Source of the DNA: an uncultured Alistipes sp.
GTDB lineage: Bacteria > Bacteroidota > Bacteroidia > Bacteroidales > Rikenellaceae
Direction: 5' to 3'
DNA length: 64,000 bases
Assembly: GCA_947573795.1 (NCBI GenBank)
Contig: CANPHE010000003.1
Coordinates: forward strand, 1 to 64,000
Shown here in pieces: positions 59,749 to 64,000 of the stretch. The stretch's first letter is position 1. Every line of letters begins with the position of its first letter. The notes under the pieces are model-generated. The model had not been told where the DNA came from, did no database searches, and saw nothing but the letters and a program-made list of their open reading frames with translations. Made by a program: the position numbers and the translations under genes.

Positions 59749-61158
59749 TCAGAACGCCTCCGAAGCGGTGAAAAGAAATGCCGAGGAGCGTTTGCGGTCC
59801 CACGGTAAATCGTTGTTGCCGTAGGCACCCCAACCGTAGTCGAGCCGAATATTCATCCGGTTCTTGAATTCGAAGCGATATCCGCATCCGAAGCTGCAAA
59901 GCGTGTTGTTCCAGCGGAACCGATGCGTACCCCACACCTGTCCGCCGCCGATCCATCCCACGATACCGTGACGGCGGTAAATCTTCTGCCGCAACTCGAC
60001 CTGCGTCTCCACGAGACGCCGATCGCGGTAACGGCCTTCGTAGTAGCCGCGCATGCGCTCCATGCCGCCCATCTTGGTGTACATGTGCCACGAAGGGTTT
60101 CCGAGCGTGGCATCGGCATAGAGGTCGTACGCCAATACGGCGCCCCGCCACAGCTTGCGGTACCAGTCGAACGTCAGGGTGATGCGTCCGAAGCTGCGGC
60201 CCGTATTGCCCAACAGCCGCGGATACCACTTGACCTCGCCTTTGAGGAAGACGCCTTTCGAAGCGTTGAAGGTCACGTCGCGCGAATCGAACTGGGCGAA
60301 AAGCCCCACGTTGGTATTGAACGCATCGGGATTGTCGCCCGTCGAGGCGATATAGTTCGAGAAGGGGTCTTGCAGCGTCGGATCGTAACGCCCCTGCTGC
60401 CAGAGGTCGTACAACTCGCCGATACTGCCGCCCGGCACCGCACCGCCTTCGGCGACCTGCTGCCGGATCGACTCCATCTGCTCGTCCATCCCCGAAGCGC
60501 AATATTTCGCCCCGGTGTAATCGAGACCTCCGCTGACTCCGACATAAAGACGGCCCACAACCGACGTACAATACGAAATCCGAAAGATTCCCATCGTGGT
60601 GGTCAGACTTTGGGCATATCCCTGCTTCCCGGCGTCGTACCCCACGCCGTAGAAAGCTCCCGGGAAATAGACGAAGGCCCCCGAATAGCTGAGCCGCTGT
60701 TTGTTGCGATTGAAGATATTATCCCCCGAGAAACGCAGCAGCACGAATTTCTTGGTCGTGAAATTTCCGTAGATAGAGATGTTGGAAGGCGCCGTCAGCG
60801 AATCCGTACGGTCGAGCCGGTAGAGTCCGGCCAACAGGAATCCCAATCCCAGACCGACGTCCGACGAATAGTTCGGTCCCGGAGCGATGCTCCAGTCGAT
60901 CTTGCGTTCGAAGGTGCGGTCGATATTCGAGCGGCTGTAATAATCGATGATACGACGGATCAATCCGGGACGGGCGGGCTGACACGCCGGACCGGCGAGC
61001 GTATCGCGATGATATTCCGCCGCAGTTCCGATGTCGCTCAAAGTCTGTTGCGTCGTGGGGTGATCGTGTCGCGAAACGTCCGACGGCTGGGCCGAAAGCG
61101 TCGATACGACCGTCAGCAAACCGATCGTCAGCAACAGTTTATAGGCTTCTCTCATCAA
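59749..61158 (-). CDS. BamA/TamA-like outer-membrane barrel protein (surface-antigen type)
   Basis: A 469-residue protein with signal peptide MMREAYKLLLTIGLLTVVST (cut after LSA) and a 16-strand-like barrel characteristic of the D15/Omp85 superfamily, without visible POTRA domains. It has alternating beta-strands throughout (SIAPGPNYSSDVGLGLGFLL; FGRITLTFDWYRK) and an Omp85-type late segment RMRGYYEGRYRDRRLVETQVELRQKI, whose RGY/RG-type turn fits the conserved lid-loop motif. It ends in Phe, as outer-membrane proteins do. Role unknown: perhaps lipid or protein insertion. Own TATCTTTG element upstream. Confidence 0.86.
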   Translation of the reverse strand: MMREAYKLLLTIGLLTVVSTLSAQPSDVSRHDHPTTQQTLSDIGTAAEYHRDTLAGPACQPARPGLIRRIIDYYSRSNIDRTFERKIDWSIAPGPNYSSDVGLGLGFLLAGLYRLDRTDSLTAPSNISIYGNFTTKKFVLLRFSGDNIFNRNKQRLSYSGAFVYFPGAFYGVGYDAGKQGYAQSLTTTMGIFRISYCTSVVGRLYVGVSGGLDYTGAKYCASGMDEQMESIRQQVAEGGAVPGGSIGELYDLWQQGRYDPTLQDPFSNYIASTGDNPDAFNTNVGLFAQFDSRDVTFNASKGVFLKGEVKWYPRLLGNTGRSFGRITLTFDWYRKLWRGAVLAYDLYADATLGNPSWHMYTKMGGMERMRGYYEGRYRDRRLVETQVELRQKIYRRHGIVGWIGGGQVWGTHRFRWNNTLCSFGCGYRFEFKNRMNIRLDYGWGAYGNNDLPWDRKRSSAFLFTASEAF

Positions 61159-61180
61159 CTTTCGGGAATAGTGATCCGTA

Positions 61181-61188
61181 CAAAGATA
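61181..61188 (-). promoter_or_regulatory. -7 element of the BamA-like gene
   Basis: TATCTTTG reading leftward, 22 bp before the ATG at 61158. The -33 position has TTTTTC, a partial match. Confidence 0.65.
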
Positions 61189-61229
61189 GAAAATATTCTC
61201 CGAAAAACCGTTATCTCCCGAAAAAACCT

Positions 61230-61237
61230 TATCTTTG
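61230..61237 (+). promoter_or_regulatory. -7 element of the HAD-hydrolase gene
   Basis: TATCTTTG, 21 bp before the ATG at 61259 and divergent from the element at 61181. No TTTG at the usual -33 distance. Confidence 0.65.
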
Positions 61238-61258
61238 ATAATTAAAACCCCCGAAGAG

Positions 61259-62098
61259 ATGGATTACCGTTTCACGATCGCCCTGATCTACGATTTCGAC
61301 GGCACGCTGGCCCCCGGCAACATGCAGGAATACGACTTCATTCCGGCCGTAGGAAAGAGCAACAAGGAGTTCTGGTCCGAGGCCAATTCGCTGGCCGAGG
61401 AGCAGGATGCCGACATGGTGCTGACCTACATGGCCCGCATGATCCAGGAAGCCAAGTCGAAAGGCCTCTCGCTGCGGCGCGAAGCCTTCCAGGAGTCGGG
61501 ACGGCGCGTGGTGCTGTTTCCCGGTGTGAAGGAGTGGTTCGCACGCATCAACCGCTACGGCGACGAGCGCGGCATCCGCATCCTCCACTACATCAACTCC
61601 TCGGGACTGAAGGAGATCATCGAAGGCACGGAAATCGCCCGCGAATTCCGCAAGATTTACGCCTGCTCGTTCCTCTACGACGTCGACGGCATCGCCTACT
61701 GGCCCGCCGTAGCGGTGAACTACACCAACAAGACGCAATTCATCTTCAAGATCAACAAGGGCGTCGAGTCGGTTTTCGATTCGAAGCTCGTCAACCGCTT
61801 CATCCCCGAAAACGAGCGGCCCGTGCCGTTCCACCGCATGATCTACGTCGGCGACGGCACGACCGACATCCCCTGCATGCGGCTGGTGAAAAACTTCGGA
61901 GGCCACTCGATCGCGGTCTACAACCCCGAGCAAAAGGGTGCACGGCGCGACATGGCCTCGCTCATCCACGACAACCGCGTGAGCCACGTCTGCCCGGCCG
62001 ACTACTCCGAAGGCTCCGAGATGGATACGCTCGTGAAGACGATCATCGAAAAGATCGATCTGGACGATCGCCTGGAACGGCTCGGCGTGATCCGCTAA
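61259..62098 (+). CDS. HAD-superfamily hydrolase
   Basis: A 279-residue predicted phosphatase of the PSP-like (subfamily IB) group. The nucleophile motif is IYDFDGTLAPGN (first Asp near residue 10), motif II lies in ILHYINSSG, and motif III/IV is RMIYVGDGTTDIPCMRLVK with the metal-binding GDGxTD. The N-terminal cap region is helical. Substrate unknown. The start at 61259 (MDYRFTIALIYDFDGTL) is used because the upstream TTG lies within the promoter. Co-directional with the barrel and lipoprotein genes that follow. Confidence 0.9.
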   Translation: MDYRFTIALIYDFDGTLAPGNMQEYDFIPAVGKSNKEFWSEANSLAEEQDADMVLTYMARMIQEAKSKGLSLRREAFQESGRRVVLFPGVKEWFARINRYGDERGIRILHYINSSGLKEIIEGTEIAREFRKIYACSFLYDVDGIAYWPAVAVNYTNKTQFIFKINKGVESVFDSKLVNRFIPENERPVPFHRMIYVGDGTTDIPCMRLVKNFGGHSIAVYNPEQKGARRDMASLIHDNRVSHVCPADYSEGSEMDTLVKTIIEKIDLDDRLERLGVIR

Positions 62099-62115
62099 AT
62101 CTCAACCTTCTCAAT

Positions 62116-62769
62116 ATGAAAAAAACCTCACTCCTACTGTTGTCGTTCCTACTCGTTGCCTGGGCACGGGCCGGAACGCCCGAAGCCACCGATCTTCGGG
62201 ATACTCCGGAAATTCCCGGAGTGCACGAAACACCCCGAACGCTGTCGCGCCATGAAATCCGCCTCTCCATCGGCGCCTACCCCCAGCGCGTCGAACCGGA
62301 AACGGACTACTACTGGTACCGAGAGAGTTTCGCCTCGTCGAAATATTACTCGGGACCGACCTACACCGCAGGTATCTACGGACTCGAGTATTACTACCGC
62401 TGTTCGCGCCGCTGGGACATCGGATTGCATTTTTCCTGGGCACGCGAGTATTACAGCCTCTACAGCAACATCGACGGCTCACGGCTGAAACGCCACGACA
62501 CGGATTATTTCTCCTTCACGCCGACCGTACGCTTCCAGTGGAAGCGCGGCAAGACGGTGCATATCTACTCGGCCGTCGGATTGGGCGTCACCCTCACCGC
62601 GGAGAGCGGCCGCAAAGGCGTGGAGGACAACCCCGCCGTGCAAATCACCCCCATCGGCGTCTCGGCCGGACGGAGACTCTTCGGCTTTGCCGAACTGGGC
62701 TTCGGGGCCCACGGAGTATTCATCTGCGGCATCGGCTACCGCTTCAACGCTAAAAAACATCGGTTATGA
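62116..62769 (+). CDS. Small outer-membrane beta-barrel protein, 217 aa
   Basis: Signal peptide MKKTSLLLLSFLLVAWARAG, a polar N-terminal stretch, then an eight-strand-like barrel: RLSIGAYPQRV, YTAGIYGLEYYYRC, IGLHFSWAREYYSLY, FSFTPTVRFQWKR, VHIYSAVGLGVTLTAE and FGFAELGFGAHGVFICGIGYRF. It resembles the outer-membrane protein beta-barrel (OmpW/OmpX-like) groups of Bacteroidales. Function unknown. The stop overlaps the start of the next lipoprotein gene as ATGA, so the two are made together. Confidence 0.82.
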   Translation: MKKTSLLLLSFLLVAWARAGTPEATDLRDTPEIPGVHETPRTLSRHEIRLSIGAYPQRVEPETDYYWYRESFASSKYYSGPTYTAGIYGLEYYYRCSRRWDIGLHFSWAREYYSLYSNIDGSRLKRHDTDYFSFTPTVRFQWKRGKTVHIYSAVGLGVTLTAESGRKGVEDNPAVQITPIGVSAGRRLFGFAELGFGAHGVFICGIGYRFNAKKHRL

Positions 62770-63536
62770 AACGGTTCTTGTTATCGACAGTCCTTCTGTG
62801 GAGCGCCACGGGATGCGTCGTAAGCGATCCCGGCGAAACATTCCAGCCCACACGTCCGGGTTATTACCTTTTCCGACAAAGTTATGAACCGCTTTGCGAT
62901 ATAGCCGACGATCTGCGCGACGTCTTCGCCTTCGCCCGCTATTACGTCGCATCGACCGAGGAGGAGCGCGAAAAACTTCACGACGCCTTTTTCTACTCGA
63001 AGCGCATTACCCGCAACGGTAACACTTGGCGCATCATCGATTCCTGGATGGAGGTGGAGATCGCGACCGGCGGACTCCCGCTGCAAGCCGAAGAAGCCCA
63101 TTGGACGATCAATTACAACAGCAACTATGATAAACAGAAGCGCACTCTAACTATCGGCCGCGACACGTCTGCGGCAGATCGCTATACGCTTCTGCTTTCC
63201 GAGAATTTCGGCACCCTTACGGGACGATTCTCGGTCGAGACGACCTTCGCGACCCAAGTCCCGGAGTCCGGGATCCGAACCTTCACGGTCAAACTGTCGA
63301 TCGCAGGCGAGGGTCACGCTACGGCCCACGACGTCGGCATCGACTTCACGATCCGTACCCCGTTGCGCTACGACTCATCGGCCGCGCACGCATTCACGGC
63401 CGGAGCGATGCGACTCATAACCGACGGAAAAGATACGGCCGAAGCCGTCCTGGAGGGCTACGATATCGTGAAAATCGAGTACAACGGCCACCAGGCCTCT
63501 TGGAATTGCAGCTATTACTGGTTTCCGGCTGAATAA
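62766..63536 (+). CDS. Lipoprotein, 256 aa, unknown function
   Basis: Lipoprotein signal MKRFLLSTVLLWSATGC with lipobox ATGC. The body starts with a helical stretch (CDIADDLRDVFAFARYYV), then becomes beta-rich (WRIIDSWMEVEIATGGLP, TINYNSNYDKQKRTLTIGRD, GRFSVETTFATQVPESGI), ending AE. No family recognised. Translationally coupled to the outer-membrane barrel, so the two may form a complex at the outer membrane. Confidence 0.8.
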   Translation: MKRFLLSTVLLWSATGCVVSDPGETFQPTRPGYYLFRQSYEPLCDIADDLRDVFAFARYYVASTEEEREKLHDAFFYSKRITRNGNTWRIIDSWMEVEIATGGLPLQAEEAHWTINYNSNYDKQKRTLTIGRDTSAADRYTLLLSENFGTLTGRFSVETTFATQVPESGIRTFTVKLSIAGEGHATAHDVGIDFTIRTPLRYDSSAAHAFTAGAMRLITDGKDTAEAVLEGYDIVKIEYNGHQASWNCSYYWFPAE

Positions 63537-63546
63537 AAAAGGAAGG

Positions 63547-63595
63547 AACTACATACAACTTTACACGATTCTGGTTTCTCGGCCGTTATTTCGCT
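63547..63595. repeat. 49-bp dispersed repeat, copy 2
   Basis: Starts AACTACATACAACTTTACAC and aligns without gaps to 26078-26126, differing mainly by transitions. Lies between the lipoprotein stop and the XTP pyrophosphatase gene. Confidence 0.5.
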
Positions 63596-63650
63596 CATGC
63601 CGGTCGAAATTAGGCTCCGAAAGCCATAAGGACAAACGATTATGTAAGAC

Positions 63651-64000
63651 ATGGCAGAACTGCTTTTCGCTACGAACAATGCCCACAAATTAGCCGAAGT
63701 ACAGGCCGTATTGGGCGACGGCTACACCCTCCTCACGCCCCGCGACTGCGGCGTGGAGGAGGAGATTCCCGAGACGCAACCCACCCTCGAAGGCAACGCC
63801 TCGCAGAAGGCGCACTACCTGCGCGAACGCACGGGCCGCGACTGCTTCGCCGACGACACGGGGCTGGAGGTCGAGGCGCTGAACGGCGCTCCGGGCGTCC
63901 ATTCGGCCCGCTACGCCACCGACGGGCACGACTTCGCCGCCAACAACCGCCTGCTGCTCAAGAATCTCGAAGGCGCCGAGAACCGCCGGGCACGCTTCCG
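63651..64000 (+). CDS. rdgB: XTP/dITP pyrophosphatase (HAM1 family), 5' part
   Basis: The first 116 codons of the house-cleaning enzyme that removes non-canonical purine triphosphates. It begins [20 protein letters not shown], with the HAM1 hallmark FATNNxxK. Then come [19 protein letters not shown] (metal-binding Glu region), [25 protein letters not shown] with the catalytic Asp, and [12 protein letters not shown]. The gene runs off the right edge. ATG at 63651. Confidence 0.95.
   Translation, partial: MAELLFATNNAHKLAEVQAVLGDGYTLLTPRDCGVEEEIPETQPTLEGNASQKAHYLRERTGRDCFADDTGLEVEALNGAPGVHSARYATDGHDFAANNRLLLKNLEGAENRRARF

Overview
The window looks like a chromosomal segment from a GC-rich member of the Bacteroidales, most likely Rikenellaceae/Alistipes. 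This is inferred from gene content and gene order: gldE plus a phosphopantetheinyl transferase after ftsZ, an mreBCD-mrdA-rodA block, SEDS/PBP genes, and many small lipoproteins with 'SC' or 'GC' lipoboxes. It also rests on promoters of the Bacteroidetes sigma type (TTTG, 19-21 bp spacer, TAnnTTTG), which recur upstream of most transcription units. No rRNA operon, prophage, insertion sequence or CRISPR array is visible.

Layout. 1-900: 5' end of tuf preceded by tRNA-Gly, tRNA-Tyr and tRNA-Thr on the minus strand, with a clear promoter. 1.4-4.8 kb: a hypothetical protein, gdhA, and a lipoprotein gene broken by one in-frame TGA. 4.8-13.2 kb: a minus-strand cell-elongation operon mreB-mreC-mreD-mrdA-rodA that runs into a PMCA-type calcium P-type ATPase. 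13.7-16.1 kb: gpsA and pgi. 16.2-25.3 kb: AraC regulator, M13 peptidase lipoprotein, OprP-like porin with a YeiH-type transporter, recO, and an HxlR regulator divergent from a cupin protein. 25.4-34.3 kb: FAH-family enzyme, lpxB, trmD, a four-helix-bundle gene flanked by inverted repeats, FkbM methyltransferase, metallo-beta-lactamase-fold hydrolase, and a group of exported proteins that includes one with eight CxxC motifs. 34.3-34.85 kb: a long-hairpin structured RNA candidate and a repeat-borne promoter. 34.9-39 kb: rlmD, a tandem pair of degenerate M23-like proteins and a SIMPL protein. 39.2-47.6 kb (minus): comF, priA, a YitT-family protein behind a three-copy promoter repeat, radical SAM protein, secreted nuclease, dtd, RluA-type synthase and cdd. 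47.9-59.6 kb (plus): dnaB, comM, murG, murC, ftsQ, ftsA, ftsZ, gldE and a PPTase. 59.7-64 kb: BamA-like barrel protein, HAD hydrolase, outer-membrane barrel and lipoprotein, and the start of an XTP/dITP pyrophosphatase.

Much of the window is the cell-shape and division machinery: the elongasome operon on one strand and the second half of a dcw cluster on the other. The most unusual material is intergenic. There is a repeat family that carries a complete promoter built around a variable palindrome (five units at two loci). There is a minus-strand hairpin RNA candidate of about 140 nt whose strand is supported by G-U pairs. There are also several families of palindromic interspersed repeats, one of which shows a compensatory base change between copies.
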